Assembly (NCBI RefSeq): GCF_007830455.1
Contig: NZ_VLLB01000001.1
Span: 434,001 to 498,000, forward strand
Reading direction: 5' to 3'
From: Pseudoduganella lurida
Lineage (GTDB): Bacteria > Pseudomonadota > Gammaproteobacteria > Burkholderiales > Burkholderiaceae_D
Length of the DNA: 64,000 nucleotides
A program made the position numbers and the translations under genes. Shown here piece after piece: positions 46,416-55,766 of the stretch. Numbering within the stretch: position 1 is the first letter of the stretch; every line of letters starts with the position of its first letter. The notes under the pieces were generated by a model, which was given only the letters and a program-made list of their open reading frames with translations, was not told where the DNA came from and searched no databases.

Positions 46416-47105
46416 ATGAGCAAGGTTCTGTTGATCGACGACGATGTCGAACTGGTGGGAATGTTCCAGGAATACCTGGAGCAGGAAGGCTTCGAAGTGA
46501 AGACGGCGCATGACGGCGAGGCCGGCACCGCCGCCGCGCTGACGGGCCAGTACGCGATCGCGATCCTGGACGTGATGATGCCGCGCATGAACGGCCTGGA
46601 AACGCTGCGCCGCATCCGCGCCGCCAGCCGCATGCCGATCCTGATGCTCACGGGCCGCGGCGACGACACGGACCGCATCGTGGGCCTGGAACTGGGTGCC
46701 GATGATTACGTGACGAAGCCCTGCACGCCGCGCGAACTGACCGCGCGCATCCGCGCCATCCTGCGCCGCACGCAGGGTTCGCCGATGGACCAGCTGGCCT
46801 CCGCGCCGCTCGTCGTCGGCCAGCTCACCATGTGGCCGGAGCAGCGCCGCGCCAGCTGGGCCGGCACCACGCTGGAACTGACCAGCACCGAATTCAACCT
46901 GCTGGAAGTCCTGGCCAGGAATGCCGGCAAGGCCGTCAGCAAGAACACGCTGTCCGAACAGGGCCTGGGCCGGCCGATGGCGCGCTTCGACCGCAATATC
47001 GACGTGCACCTGTCCAGCCTGCGCCACAAACTGGGTACGCTGGCCGATGGCCGCTCCTGCCTGCAGACCGTCTACCGCATGGGCTACCAGCTGATCAAGG
47101 ACTGA
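46416..47105 (+). CDS. CpxR-like OmpR-family response regulator
   Basis: A 229-residue regulator. The receiver domain (1-115) has DDD at 8-10, phosphoacceptor Asp52 (AILDVMMPRM), the Thr of LMLTGRG and Lys of VTKPCTPREL. The C-terminal winged helix shows LELTSTEFNLLEVLARNAGKAVS and DRNIDVHLSSLRHKLG, close to CpxR. The sensor gene follows after 2 bp. The exact CpxR boxes just upstream support the CpxR assignment and autoregulation. Confidence 0.92.
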   Translation: MSKVLLIDDDVELVGMFQEYLEQEGFEVKTAHDGEAGTAAALTGQYAIAILDVMMPRMNGLETLRRIRAASRMPILMLTGRGDDTDRIVGLELGADDYVTKPCTPRELTARIRAILRRTQGSPMDQLASAPLVVGQLTMWPEQRRASWAGTTLELTSTEFNLLEVLARNAGKAVSKNTLSEQGLGRPMARFDRNIDVHLSSLRHKLGTLADGRSCLQTVYRMGYQLIKD

Positions 47106-47107
47106 CC

Positions 47108-48637
47108 GTGGGCCGCCTGTTCTGGAAGTTCTTCCTGTCGATCCTGCTGGCGCAGATCGTGGCCGCGGCGGGCATCGGCGGGGCCGTGTGGCTGAAGAAC
47201 CGCGCCGCGGAACAGGGCAGGCGGCTCGATATCGACATGAGCCCGCCGGCCGGCATGGCCATCGAATCGGCCGCCGCCACGCTGGAATTCGGCGGCGCGC
47301 AGGCGCTCACGCGGCTGCTGGAGAACATGGACCGGCACCGCGTATTTGCCGTCGACGAACGGGGCAAGGAACTGCTGGGCCGCATCGTCAACCCGACCGT
47401 CGTCAACGAAGCGCGCGCCCTGCTGGCGCAGGGTGACACCCGCGTGGTGCGCCGCGTGATGCTGCCGAGCGGGCGCCACTACCTGCTGTTCCTGCCGGCG
47501 CAGGAGCGCAACCTGAACAACGCCGATGCGCGGCCGCTGCTGGCCGGTGCCGGCATCCCGCTGGGCGTGGGCGGCCCGCGCCGCGAAGGCGGTCCGCCCG
47601 ATGGCCGCACGCCGGTCGCCCGGCCGGACCAGCCCCGCTTCACGGGCGGCGGCCCGATGGGAGGTCCGGGCCAGCCCGGCCCCGGCGGCCCGATGGGGCC
47701 CGAGGACCGCAACCCGCGCTTCCAGCCACTGACGCCCTTCATCCCCCTCGCCGTGGCGGTGGCCGCCAGCCTGCTGTTCGCGGCGCTGCTGGCATGGTAT
47801 TTCTCGCGCCCGATCCGCTCGCTGCGCCAGGCCTTCGAAGCGGCATCGCAGGGCGACCTGGCCCCGCGCTTCGCGCACGTGGGCGGCGGGCGGCACGACG
47901 AACTGACGGACCTGGGCCACGACTTCGACCGCATGACGGCGCGGCTGCGCAGCCTGATGGACGGCCAGACGCGGCTGCTGCACGACGTGTCGCACGAACT
48001 GCGCTCGCCGCTGGCGCGGCTGCAGGCCGCGATCGGCCTGGCGCACCAGCGACCCGACCGCACCGCCGCGTCGCTGGAACGCATCGAACGCGAAAGCATC
48101 CGCATGGACAAGCTGGTGGGCGAGCTGCTCACGCTGTCGCGGCTGGAAGCGGGTGCGATCGCCGTGGCGAAGGACGAAATCGACATGGCCGAACTGCTGC
48201 TGCAGATCGTCGGCGACGCGCAGTTCGAGGCGGCGTCGCAGGGCCGCACGGTGCTGTCCCACGACATCGCCGACGTGCTGCTGCTGGGCCAGCCGGACCT
48301 GCTGGCACGGGCCATCGAGAACGTGGTACGCAACGCCATCAAGCACAGCCCCGAAGGCGGCACGGTGGTCGTGGAGAGCGTGGCGCGCGACGGCATGCTG
48401 CGGATCGGCGTGCTGGACCAGGGGCCCGGCGTGGCGCCGCAGGACCTGCAGGCCATCTTCGAACCCTTCTTCCGCAGCAGCGGTACCGACAAGGATGTCG
48501 ACGGCCACGGCCTCGGCCTGGCCATCGCCCGGCAGGTGGTACAGCAGCACGGCGGCACCATTACCGCCAGCAACCGCGCCGCCAGCAACCGCGCGGGCGG
48601 CGGCCTGTGCGTGGAGATCGCGCTGCCGCTCGACTGA
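47108..48637 (+). CDS. CpxA-like sensor histidine kinase
   Basis: A 509-residue inner-membrane kinase. TM1 is ~7-29, a periplasmic region runs ~30-210, and TM2 is ~212-232, followed by HAMP. The periplasmic part ends with an unusual Gly/Pro-rich stretch (~152-203, including GGPGQPGPGGPMGPE). The phosphoacceptor His297 is in HDVSHELRSPLARLQ. N, G1 and G2 boxes are ENVVRNAIKHSP, DQGPGVAP and GHGLGLAIARQVV. The start is GTG two bases after the regulator stop. A 17-bp duplication begins at its stop codon. Confidence 0.92.
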   Translation: MGRLFWKFFLSILLAQIVAAAGIGGAVWLKNRAAEQGRRLDIDMSPPAGMAIESAAATLEFGGAQALTRLLENMDRHRVFAVDERGKELLGRIVNPTVVNEARALLAQGDTRVVRRVMLPSGRHYLLFLPAQERNLNNADARPLLAGAGIPLGVGGPRREGGPPDGRTPVARPDQPRFTGGGPMGGPGQPGPGGPMGPEDRNPRFQPLTPFIPLAVAVAASLLFAALLAWYFSRPIRSLRQAFEAASQGDLAPRFAHVGGGRHDELTDLGHDFDRMTARLRSLMDGQTRLLHDVSHELRSPLARLQAAIGLAHQRPDRTAASLERIERESIRMDKLVGELLTLSRLEAGAIAVAKDEIDMAELLLQIVGDAQFEAASQGRTVLSHDIADVLLLGQPDLLARAIENVVRNAIKHSPEGGTVVVESVARDGMLRIGVLDQGPGVAPQDLQAIFEPFFRSSGTDKDVDGHGLGLAIARQVVQQHGGTITASNRAASNRAGGGLCVEIALPLD

Positions 48638-48668
48638 CCGGTTCCATGCCATGACCGGTTCCATGCCA
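48635..48668 (+). repeat. 17-bp exact tandem duplication at the kinase stop codon
   Basis: TGACCGGTTCCATGCCA occurs twice head to tail. The first copy begins with the TGA stop of the kinase gene. It looks like a recent slippage or duplication event. Confidence 0.9.
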
Positions 48669-48673
48669 TAAAA

Positions 48674-48701
48674 AAAACGGCGCCTTCGCAGGCGCCGTTT
48701 T
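48674..48701. terminator. Bidirectional terminator between the kinase gene and dcd
   Basis: AAAACGGCGCC-TTCGCA-GGCGCCGTTTT forms an 11-bp stem flanked by an A-run and a T-run, so it can terminate both convergent genes. Confidence 0.92.
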
Positions 48702-48722
48702 TTCATCAGCAACGACGGCGGC

Positions 48723-49289
48723 TCAGGCCTTCGGCAGCGTCACGCCATGCTGGCCCTGGTACTTGCCGTTGCGGTCCTTGTACGAGATGTCACACACCTC
48801 GTCGCTTTCGAAGAACAGCACCTGCGCGCAGCCTTCGCCCGCGTAGATCTTGGCCGGCAGCGGCGTGGTGTTGGAGAACTCCAGCGTCACGTAGCCTTCC
48901 CATTCCGGTTCGAACGGCGTCACGTTGACGATGATGCCGCAGCGCGCATACGTCGACTTGCCCAGGCAGACCGTCAGTACGTTGCGGGGGATGCGGAAGT
49001 ATTCGATGGTGCGGGCCAGCGCGAACGAGTTCGGCGGGATGATGCACACGTCGCTCTTGATGTCGACGAACGAATTCGAATCGAAGTTCTTCGGATCGAC
49101 GATGGTGCTGTTGATGTTGGTGAAGACCTTGAATTCATCGGCGCAGCGGATGTCGTAGCCGTACGACGAGGTACCGAACGAGATCACCTTGCGGCCATCG
49201 ACGGACCGCACCTGGTCCGGTTCGAAGGGCTCGATCATGCCGGTCGATTCCGCCATGCGGCGGATCCATTTGTCGCTTTTAATCGTCAT
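48723..49289 (-). CDS. dcd: dCTP deaminase
   Basis: Deaminates dCTP to dUTP, feeding dTMP synthesis. The 188-residue length is normal. Marks are [14 protein letters not shown] at the N-terminus, [12 protein letters not shown], the nucleotide and catalytic region [40 protein letters not shown] with the catalytic Glu, and [12 protein letters not shown]. It is linked in pathway to thyA in this window, though not in operon. Confidence 0.97.
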   Translation of the reverse strand: MTIKSDKWIRRMAESTGMIEPFEPDQVRSVDGRKVISFGTSSYGYDIRCADEFKVFTNINSTIVDPKNFDSNSFVDIKSDVCIIPPNSFALARTIEYFRIPRNVLTVCLGKSTYARCGIIVNVTPFEPEWEGYVTLEFSNTTPLPAKIYAGEGCAQVLFFESDEVCDISYKDRNGKYQGQHGVTLPKA

Positions 49290-49388
49290 CGGGGGCTTTA
49301 CTCTTGGTCTGGTTGCTGGAGCGCGTGGCGCGGGGTCCACGGCGCGTATCGGCGTGATTTTACGCGATTCCGGCGCCGCCGCCCATCC

Positions 49389-50234
49389 TCAGGACCCCTG
49401 CTCGATCGCCAGCGCGCCGGCGGGCGCGGGGCCTGGCAGCTCGCCGAGCAGCTCGCGGATCATCGCGCCGATGGCCTGCGCCGTCAGCGCCGGCGACTCC
49501 ATCGGGAACAGGTGCCCGCCGGGCAGCACGCGGAAGTGCCGCCCCACCAGCCGGCGCGTGGCGCCCAGGCCCGCCTGGCGGTTCTCCGGCGACGTGCTGC
49601 CTGCCAGGTAGCCGACCGGCACCGGGAACTGCCGGGCCACCAGGCCGCCTACGTGATGCGGCAAGGTGCGGTACACGGCTGTTTCCACCTCGCGCGAGAA
49701 ACGCAGCTGCACGCCATCCCGATGGGGCACCAGCCCGGCATCCAGGTAATCCTGCAGCACGCCGGGCGCCCAGGCGGCAAACAGCGCCTTGCCCGCGAAG
49801 TGGCGCAGCGCCTCGTCCGCGCCGGGCCACACGTTGCGCCGCTTGACGGACAGCCGCGCCGGCGAATAGCGGTCGCCCGCGCCGAAGTGCTTGAGCAGGC
49901 GCCAGGCCAGCGCGCGCCAGCCGGCGACGACGGGCGAATCGAGCATCACCACGCAGCGCGCCAGGTCCGGACGTTGCGCCGCCGCCATCAGGCTCAGCAT
50001 GCCGCCCAGCGAATGGCCCACCAGGATCACGGGCGTGCCGCCGTAGCGCCGCTCGAGTTCCGCCACCAGCTGGTCGACCAGCGCCTGCCAGCCATCCTGC
50101 GGCGGATAGGCCGGATCGTGCGCATGCATGTCGAGGGCCTGCACGTCGAAGTCGGCGCCCAGCAGCGCGAAGAGTTGACGGTAGGTGCCGGCGGGGTAGC
50201 TGTTAGCGTGGGAGAAATGCAGTATCGGTTTCAT
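49389..50234 (-). CDS. Alpha/beta-hydrolase
   Basis: A 281-residue cytoplasmic alpha/beta-hydrolase. It starts MKPILHFSHANSYPAGTYRQL, with the oxyanion-hole type HAN segment. The nucleophile elbow is ILVGHSLGGML (Ser of GHSLGG), and the late His is in LPGGHLFPME. The family resembles proteins that hydrolyse esters or C-C bonds; the substrate is unknown. It has no close operon partner. Confidence 0.85.
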   Translation of the reverse strand: MKPILHFSHANSYPAGTYRQLFALLGADFDVQALDMHAHDPAYPPQDGWQALVDQLVAELERRYGGTPVILVGHSLGGMLSLMAAAQRPDLARCVVMLDSPVVAGWRALAWRLLKHFGAGDRYSPARLSVKRRNVWPGADEALRHFAGKALFAAWAPGVLQDYLDAGLVPHRDGVQLRFSREVETAVYRTLPHHVGGLVARQFPVPVGYLAGSTSPENRQAGLGATRRLVGRHFRVLPGGHLFPMESPALTAQAIGAMIRELLGELPGPAPAGALAIEQGS

Positions 50235-50416
50235 GGGTGCGCCGGGAGGCCGCAGTACGGATCGCCCGGATTCTAACCGACGGCGGCGGTCGCCACCGGC
50301 CGATCTGCGCCAACCGCGGCGGATCCGCGCACGCATGCCCCTTGCTGCCGGGTTCGTTATACGGTGTAATACCGGTTGTAGTGCAATCCTTTCAACAAAG
50401 ACAGGAGTTCCGCGGC

Positions 50417-50734
50417 ATGTCCGACCTACCCGGCCTGCTCAGGGCCGACCTGCGTGGCCTCACGCAGGAAACCAGGCTGATACGTCTCGCGACACCCCTG
50501 GGCAGCGATGCGTTGCTGGCCGAATGCGTGCGCGGCGGAGAATCGCCGGGCGGCGGCGGCACGCGCTCCTTCCACGGCCATGTGACGGCGGCGCAGGGCA
50601 CCGGCGCCAACGGCGGCCTGGCGCGCTACCAGCTGACGATAGGCCACACCCTCCCCGCCAACACGGCGCAGTCCGAGCCGGTGACCATCACCATCGACAA
50701 CAACGAGAAGTTCCACCGGGCCACCGCGCCATGA
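50417..50734 (+). pseudogene. Truncated VgrG (type VI secretion spike) remnant
   Basis: A 105-codon frame. It begins like a VgrG N-terminus (LRGLTQETRLIRLATPLGSDALLAECVRG), then jumps after ESPGGGG to another VgrG segment (SFHGHVTAAQGTGANGGLARYQLTI). Several dozen residues between these blocks are missing, and the gp27/gp5 body and beta-helix of a ~600+ residue VgrG are absent. The last ~30 residues (SEPVTITIDNNEKFHRA) are not recognised. A Shine-Dalgarno (AGGAG) survives. No other type VI gene is in the window. Confidence 0.7.
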
Positions 50735-50743
50735 CGTCGCCGC

Positions 50744-51172
50744 ATGCCCACGCCAACGAACCGATCGACCGCAGCAAGGAGCTGTCCGGGAACAACCGCG
50801 CCGCCGGAAGTGCAGCAGAGGGTGATCGACATCATCATCGAGGAAGGCCGCAAGATCGGCTTCAACAACCGCGAGATCGCTTGCTACCTGGCGATTGCCA
50901 AGCGCCAGTCAGGCTTCCATCCGGATGCCGCGAACACGGACAGCACGGCGTCCGGCATCGCCCAGGTGACCGACAGCACGGCCAGGCAGTTCGGCATCGA
51001 CGACAGCAACCGTTTCAATGCGCGCGCCAGCATCCGCGCCGGTCTGCAGTACCTGAAGCGGATCCGCAACAAGGCCATCAAGGAATCCGCCCACTGGGCC
51101 GCGGACCCGGCCGACCATGTGCGCCACGTCGTGTCATACCGCTGGCCCGGAACCAAGGAAAAACGTCAATGA
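50744..51172 (+). CDS. Lytic transglycosylase-like protein, catalytic Glu replaced by Gln
   Basis: A 142-residue protein with a small SLT/lysozyme-like domain: IACYLAIAKRQSGFHPDAAN, then STASGIAQVTDSTARQFG and ARASIRAGLQYL. In active relatives the pattern is A-x-x-E-S-x-F; here the Glu is Gln55 (codon CAG 50906-50908). The first ~20 residues (MPTPTNRSTAARS) look like a shifted reading frame: the frame starting at 50731 (MTSPHAHANEPIDRSKELSG) is more protein-like and would join by a one-base change near 50800. It probably was a VgrG-linked cell-wall effector. Confidence 0.65.
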   Translation: MPTPTNRSTAARSCPGTTAPPEVQQRVIDIIIEEGRKIGFNNREIACYLAIAKRQSGFHPDAANTDSTASGIAQVTDSTARQFGIDDSNRFNARASIRAGLQYLKRIRNKAIKESAHWAADPADHVRHVVSYRWPGTKEKRQ

Positions 51173-51687
51173 ACCCCTTCGCTATACGCTGCTGCCGCAT
51201 CCTCTCCCTGGCCTTCGCGCTCGACGCGGGCATTACTGCAATTGCGCACGCCGCAGCAGCGCCGTGCACCCCGCCGCCGCCGGATGCTTTGGCAACGAGC
51301 TGGCAGGCGTTCCGCGCCGCGGCGCTGGCCGGCGACCCGGTCAAGGTGGCCGCCCATTACCGTTTTCCCCTCAAGCTGCTGCCGGCGTATGACGACGGCA
51401 AGCCGCTGGTGATTGCGCGTCCGGTCTTCCTGCACAACTACGCGGTGCTGTTCCGCCAGGGCCCGGCCGACAGCGAAATCGCGCTGTACACGGCGCTGAA
51501 GAAGTCGAAGGGTGCCGAAAAGATCCCGGCCTATGTGTTCGATACGGCGCGCTGCCAGGCCCTGGCGCGCATCGCCGACTATGAATTCAGCTACCGCAGG
51601 GACAGCGGCTGGAAGATCGGCGCCGTGTTCTATGCCGGGGACTACGACATGGCGAAGTACTACGAAGTGGACCGCATCGTCCCCTGA
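51169..51687 (+). CDS. Exported hypothetical protein, possible immunity partner
   Basis: A 172-residue protein with an N-terminal signal-like segment (~1-28, ending AHAAAA) and a mature domain that starts with a Cys. The body has a compact alpha+beta look (WQAFRAAALAGDPVKVAAHY, FLHNYAVLFRQG, YEFSYRRDSGWKIGAVFYAGDYD). I do not recognise a named family. Its ATG overlaps the stop of the transglycosylase-like gene (ATGA), which is the usual place for a periplasmic immunity protein. That role is inference. Confidence 0.6.
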   Translation: MNPFAIRCCRILSLAFALDAGITAIAHAAAAPCTPPPPDALATSWQAFRAAALAGDPVKVAAHYRFPLKLLPAYDDGKPLVIARPVFLHNYAVLFRQGPADSEIALYTALKKSKGAEKIPAYVFDTARCQALARIADYEFSYRRDSGWKIGAVFYAGDYDMAKYYEVDRIVP

Positions 51688-51739
51688 GCTTCGCCTCCCG
51701 CGTGCCACGCCGGGCACGCTCACTGATTGAAGGAGCAGC

Positions 51740-53059
51740 ATGAAACTGGTCGCACAGCTGGCAATGGGCATCGCAGTGATCGCGGCATGGGCGTCACAAT
51801 CCGTGTCGCAAGCCGCAGATATGGTGCCGGTGGTGGAATACTTCGGCGATGCCCGTCCGGATGCGCCCGAACTGGCGGCGCGCGGCCCGCTCGCGGTGGG
51901 CGTGCGCACCCAGGCGGTCGACCATGCCGGGCAGCTGGACATCCTGAAGGCCACGGCCGGCACGCCCGAGCCCCGCTACACCCGCAGGCTCACGCTGGAA
52001 GTATGGTACCCGGCGGCCCTGGCATCCGGCCAGGCGCAGCACACCGTCTACACGGATGTGCTGGGATCGGGCGCCAACGATCCGGCCCGGCCGAACACGC
52101 CGTTCCAGTTCGCCGGCCGTGCCGCCCGCGATGCCCGGCCCGCCGCCGCACCGGCCGGCGGCTACCCGCTGGTGATCGTCTCGCACGGCTATCCGGGCTC
52201 GCGCCTGCAGATGAGCTACCTGACGGAGAACCTGGCGTCGAAGGGTTATGTCGTCGTCGCCGTCGACCATCCGGAATCGACGCGCGCCGACAAGGCGGGC
52301 TTTCCCAGCACGCTGCTGAACCGCCCGCTGGACGACCTGTTCGTGCTGCAGACGGTGGCCGGCTGGTCGAAGCCGGGCAGCGGCCACTTCCTGGCCGGCC
52401 TCGTCGATCCCGGCCGCACCGCGCTGGTGGGCTATTCGATGGGCGGCTACGGCGCCCTGAACGCGGTCGGCGCCGGCATCAGCCCGGCGGCCGTCGCCTT
52501 CGTGCCCGGCGGGGGGCTGGCCGTCAACCAGCAGGGCAATGCGCAGTACGAGGCTCGGCGCGATCCGCGCATCAAGGCCGTGGTGGCGATCGCGCCATGG
52601 GGCGGTGCACACAAGATCTGGGACGATGCCGGCCTGGCCGGCGTGCGCACGCCCACGCTGTTCATCAGCGGCGACCAGGACGACGTGGCCGGCTACCAGG
52701 ATGGCGTGCGGCGCCTGTTCCAGGGCGCGGTGCACGCCGACCGCTACCTGCTCACCTACCGGGGCGCGCGCCACAACACGGCGCCCAATCCCGTGTCGCC
52801 GGCGGCCATCGCGGCCGGCTTCGACGATTACATGGCGTACGCCGAACCGGTCTGGGACAGCCGGCGCATCAACAACATCAACCAGCACTTCGTCACCGCC
52901 TTCCTGGGCATGACGCTCAGGGGCGAACCGCTGCAGGGCTATCTCGACCTGCCGCCCCTGCCCGCCGGCGGCACGGCCGGCCGCGACACCGTCACGTGGA
53001 AGGGCTTCCGCGAACGCACGGCGCTGGGCCTCGAGCTGCTGCACCTGCCGGCGCAGTAA
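51740..53059 (+). CDS. Exported alpha/beta-hydrolase (PAF-acetylhydrolase/dienelactone hydrolase-like)
   Basis: A 439-residue exported hydrolase with a signal peptide (~1-26, ending SQAAD). The catalytic domain shows [28 protein letters not shown], the nucleophile elbow [25 protein letters not shown] with the acid residue and [11 protein letters not shown] with the His. It resembles the platelet-activating-factor acetylhydrolase-like family. Substrate unknown. Start with AAGGAG upstream. Confidence 0.85.
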   Translation: MKLVAQLAMGIAVIAAWASQSVSQAADMVPVVEYFGDARPDAPELAARGPLAVGVRTQAVDHAGQLDILKATAGTPEPRYTRRLTLEVWYPAALASGQAQHTVYTDVLGSGANDPARPNTPFQFAGRAARDARPAAAPAGGYPLVIVSHGYPGSRLQMSYLTENLASKGYVVVAVDHPESTRADKAGFPSTLLNRPLDDLFVLQTVAGWSKPGSGHFLAGLVDPGRTALVGYSMGGYGALNAVGAGISPAAVAFVPGGGLAVNQQGNAQYEARRDPRIKAVVAIAPWGGAHKIWDDAGLAGVRTPTLFISGDQDDVAGYQDGVRRLFQGAVHADRYLLTYRGARHNTAPNPVSPAAIAAGFDDYMAYAEPVWDSRRINNINQHFVTAFLGMTLRGEPLQGYLDLPPLPAGGTAGRDTVTWKGFRERTALGLELLHLPAQ

Positions 53060-53074
53060 GCGGCAAGCGGGCTC

Positions 53075-53977
53075 TCAACCCTTGCCGAACATGCGCGACT
53101 CGGCCGCCAGCGCCAGCAGGTTCGGGTCGCGTTCGCGCGAGGTGGGCAGCAGCAGCGTGATGACCTGGTGCGAGGCATAGGCCTCGGCCAGCGGCAGCAG
53201 CTCGATGCGCGCGCTGTACTCGGCCACGCGGGCCGGCAGCAGGCTGTAGCCCATGCCGCTGCCCACCAGGTTAATCAGCGAGAAGATGTCGCTCACCTGC
53301 ATGGCCGTTTCGGGCACGAAGCCGGCCTGGCGGAACGCGTGGTTGAAACTGTCGGCGGTGACGAAGCCGGCGCCCAGCGTGATGAACTGCTCGTGGCGCA
53401 GGTCCTTCAGGTCCACGTGCGCCATGCCCGCGAACGGTGAGCCCAGCGGCGCGGCGAGGCGCACCTCGTCCTCGAACAGCGGCACGGCCAGCAGCTGCGC
53501 GTTGTCGAGGGGCGCCTGCAGGCCGATCACGACGGCATCGAGCCGGCCATCGGCCAGGCCCTGCAGCAGGTCCTTGTTCGAGCCGAGCGTCAGGTCGATG
53601 TGCAGCTCGGGGCGGCGCAGCTTCAGGCCCATCAGCAGGTGCGGGATGCAGCGCAGGGTCAGCGAATACAGCGCGCCGATGCGCAGCCGGCCGCTGTTGA
53701 AGCCGGCGATCTCGCGCACCTTGCGGATGCCCTCCTCCGTCTCCGTCACGGCCCGCTGGGCATGGCTGGCAAACGCATAGGCGGCCGGCAGCGCGGTCAG
53801 GCGTCGTCCCTCGCGCCCGAACAGGGGGCAGCGCAGCCCTTCCTCCAGCGAGTGCAGCGAGCGGTGCACGCTCACGATGCTCTGGCCCAGCTCTTCGGAC
53901 ACGCTGCCCAGGCTGCCGAGCCGCATGAAGGACAGGAACACTTCCAGTTTCTTCAGAGTGATTTCGTCGTCGATCAT
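53075..53977 (-). CDS. mdcR: LysR-family regulator of malonate utilisation (MdcR)
   Basis: A 300-residue LysR regulator. The N-terminal HTH reads LKKLEVFLSFMRLGSLGSVSEELGQSIVSVHRSLHSLEEGLRCPLF. The effector domain follows (LRIGALYSLTLRCIPHLL, GMGYSLLPARVAEYS). Sequence style and its place divergent from mdcA match MdcR, which activates mdc genes in response to malonate in Klebsiella and Acinetobacter-type systems. GGAGA precedes the start. A dyad TTAC-N7-GTAA lies in the 133-bp divergent gap. Confidence 0.88.
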   Translation of the reverse strand: MIDDEITLKKLEVFLSFMRLGSLGSVSEELGQSIVSVHRSLHSLEEGLRCPLFGREGRRLTALPAAYAFASHAQRAVTETEEGIRKVREIAGFNSGRLRIGALYSLTLRCIPHLLMGLKLRRPELHIDLTLGSNKDLLQGLADGRLDAVVIGLQAPLDNAQLLAVPLFEDEVRLAAPLGSPFAGMAHVDLKDLRHEQFITLGAGFVTADSFNHAFRQAGFVPETAMQVSDIFSLINLVGSGMGYSLLPARVAEYSARIELLPLAEAYASHQVITLLLPTSRERDPNLLALAAESRMFGKG

Positions 53978-54008
53978 GGTTGTCTCCTGCAATGCAGCAT
54001 ACCCATTC

Positions 54009-54023
54009 TTACCGTCAGAGTAA
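54009..54023. promoter_or_regulatory. Candidate MdcR (LysR T-N11-A) box
   Basis: TTAC-CGTCAGA-GTAA is a perfect 4-bp dyad that contains the LysR pattern T-N11-A. It lies 31 bp from mdcR and 87 bp before mdcA. Assignment to MdcR is inference. Confidence 0.5.
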
Positions 54024-54110
54024 ACGTCGCGTCGGCGGGAGTGATTGAATCGGCCACGCCGGCAACCTATGCTGGCACCTATCCGACGCATTACACCAAC
54101 GGGAGACAGC

Positions 54111-55766
54111 ATGAACAGCACAACCCCACGCCAGTGGGACACGCGGCGCCAGGAAAAGCGGCGGCGCCTCGCGGCGGTCGAGCACCTGTGCGACGGCCGC
54201 GTCCTGCCCACCGGGCACATCGTCGCCGCGCTGGGGCTGCTGGTGGCGAGCGGCGACCGCGTGGTCCTGGAAGGGAACAACCAGAAGCAGGCCGATTTCC
54301 TGGCCCGCGCCCTGGTGCAGCTCGATGCGGACCAGGTCAGCGGGCTGCACATGATCATGCCGAGCGTGAGCCTGCCCCAGCACCTGGACCTGTTCGAACG
54401 GGGCATCGCCAGCAAGCTCGATTTCGCCTTTGCCGGCGCGCAGAGCCTGCGCATTTCCCAGCTGCTGCAGGACGGCCGGCTGCAGGTGGGCGCGCTGCAC
54501 ACCTATGTCGAGCTGTATGCCCGGCTGTACGTGGACCTGCGGCCGAACGTGGTGCTGGTGGCCGGCTACAAGGCCGACCGCGCGGGCAATCTGTACACGG
54601 GCCCCAGCACGGAGGACACGCCGGCACTGGTGGAAGCGGCCGCGTTCGGCGACGGCATCGTCATCGCCCAGGTGAACGAGATCGTCGACGACCCGGCCGG
54701 CCTGCCCCGCGTGGACATTCCCGGTTCGTGGATCGATTTCGTCGTCCAGGCCGACAAGCCGTTCTACATCGAGCCCCTGTTCACCCGCGATCCGCGCCTG
54801 ATCAAGCCGGTGCACGTGCTGATGGGGATGATGGCGATCCGCGGCGTGTACGAACGCCACAACGTGCAGTCCCTCAACCACGGCATCGGCTTCAACACGG
54901 CCGCGATCGAGCTGCTGCTGCCGACCTACGGCGAGCAGCTGGGCCTGAAGGGCAAGATCTGCCGCAACTGGACATTGAATCCCCACCCCACGCTGATCCC
55001 TGCCATCGAAAGCGGCTGGGTCGAGAGCGTGCACTGCTTCGGCGCCGAGCTGGGCATGGAAGCCTACACGGCGGCGCGGCCGGACATCTTCTTCACGGGC
55101 CGGGACGGCTCGATGCGCTCGAACCGCCTGCTGTGCCAGATGGCCGGCCAGTACGCGGTGGACCTGTTCATCGGCGCCACGCTGCAGATGGATGGCCTGG
55201 GCAATTCATCGACCGTCACGCATGGCCGGCTGACGGGCTTCGGCGGCGCACCGAACATGGGCCACGACCCGCACGGCCGCCGCCATCCCACACCGGCCTG
55301 GCTGGACCTGATCGAGGGCGACGACCCGCTGCAGCGCGGCCGCAAGCTGGTGGTGCAGATGGTCGAGACCTTCCAGGACGGCAGCCAGCCGACGATCGTT
55401 GAATCGCTCGATGCGGTCGACGTGGGCAAGGCCTCGGGCATGCCGCTGGCACCCGTGATGATCTATGGCGACGACGTGACCCACGTGCTGACGGAAGAAG
55501 GCATCGCCTACCTGTACAAGGCCCGCTCGCTGGAAGAGCGCAAGGCCATGCTGGCCGCCGTTGCCGGCGTCACGCCGGTGGGCCTGACGCACGATCCGAA
55601 GCAGACGGCGCGCATGCGCCAGGACGGCCTGATCGCGCTGCCGGAAGACATCGGCGTGCAGCGGGGCCAGGCCACCCGCTCGCTGCTGGCCGCCAAGAGC
55701 ATCGCCGAGCTGGTCGACTGGTCGGACGGCCTGTACGACCCGCCCGCCAAATTCAGGAGCTGGTAA
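54111..55766 (+). CDS. mdcA: Malonate decarboxylase alpha subunit (acetyl-S-ACP:malonate ACP transferase)
   Basis: Transfers the acyl-carrier protein from acetate to malonate in the cytoplasmic malonate decarboxylase complex. It is 551 residues, the usual size. Marks include LPTGHIVAALGLLVASGDRVVLEGNNQKQADFLA, TLNPHPTLIPAIESGWVESVHCFG and the C-terminal RSLLAAKSIAELVDWSDGLYDPP. It is the first gene of mdcABCDE-madLM-mdcGH; its stop shares a base with the mdcB start. Confidence 0.97.
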   Translation: MNSTTPRQWDTRRQEKRRRLAAVEHLCDGRVLPTGHIVAALGLLVASGDRVVLEGNNQKQADFLARALVQLDADQVSGLHMIMPSVSLPQHLDLFERGIASKLDFAFAGAQSLRISQLLQDGRLQVGALHTYVELYARLYVDLRPNVVLVAGYKADRAGNLYTGPSTEDTPALVEAAAFGDGIVIAQVNEIVDDPAGLPRVDIPGSWIDFVVQADKPFYIEPLFTRDPRLIKPVHVLMGMMAIRGVYERHNVQSLNHGIGFNTAAIELLLPTYGEQLGLKGKICRNWTLNPHPTLIPAIESGWVESVHCFGAELGMEAYTAARPDIFFTGRDGSMRSNRLLCQMAGQYAVDLFIGATLQMDGLGNSSTVTHGRLTGFGGAPNMGHDPHGRRHPTPAWLDLIEGDDPLQRGRKLVVQMVETFQDGSQPTIVESLDAVDVGKASGMPLAPVMIYGDDVTHVLTEEGIAYLYKARSLEERKAMLAAVAGVTPVGLTHDPKQTARMRQDGLIALPEDIGVQRGQATRSLLAAKSIAELVDWSDGLYDPPAKFRSW

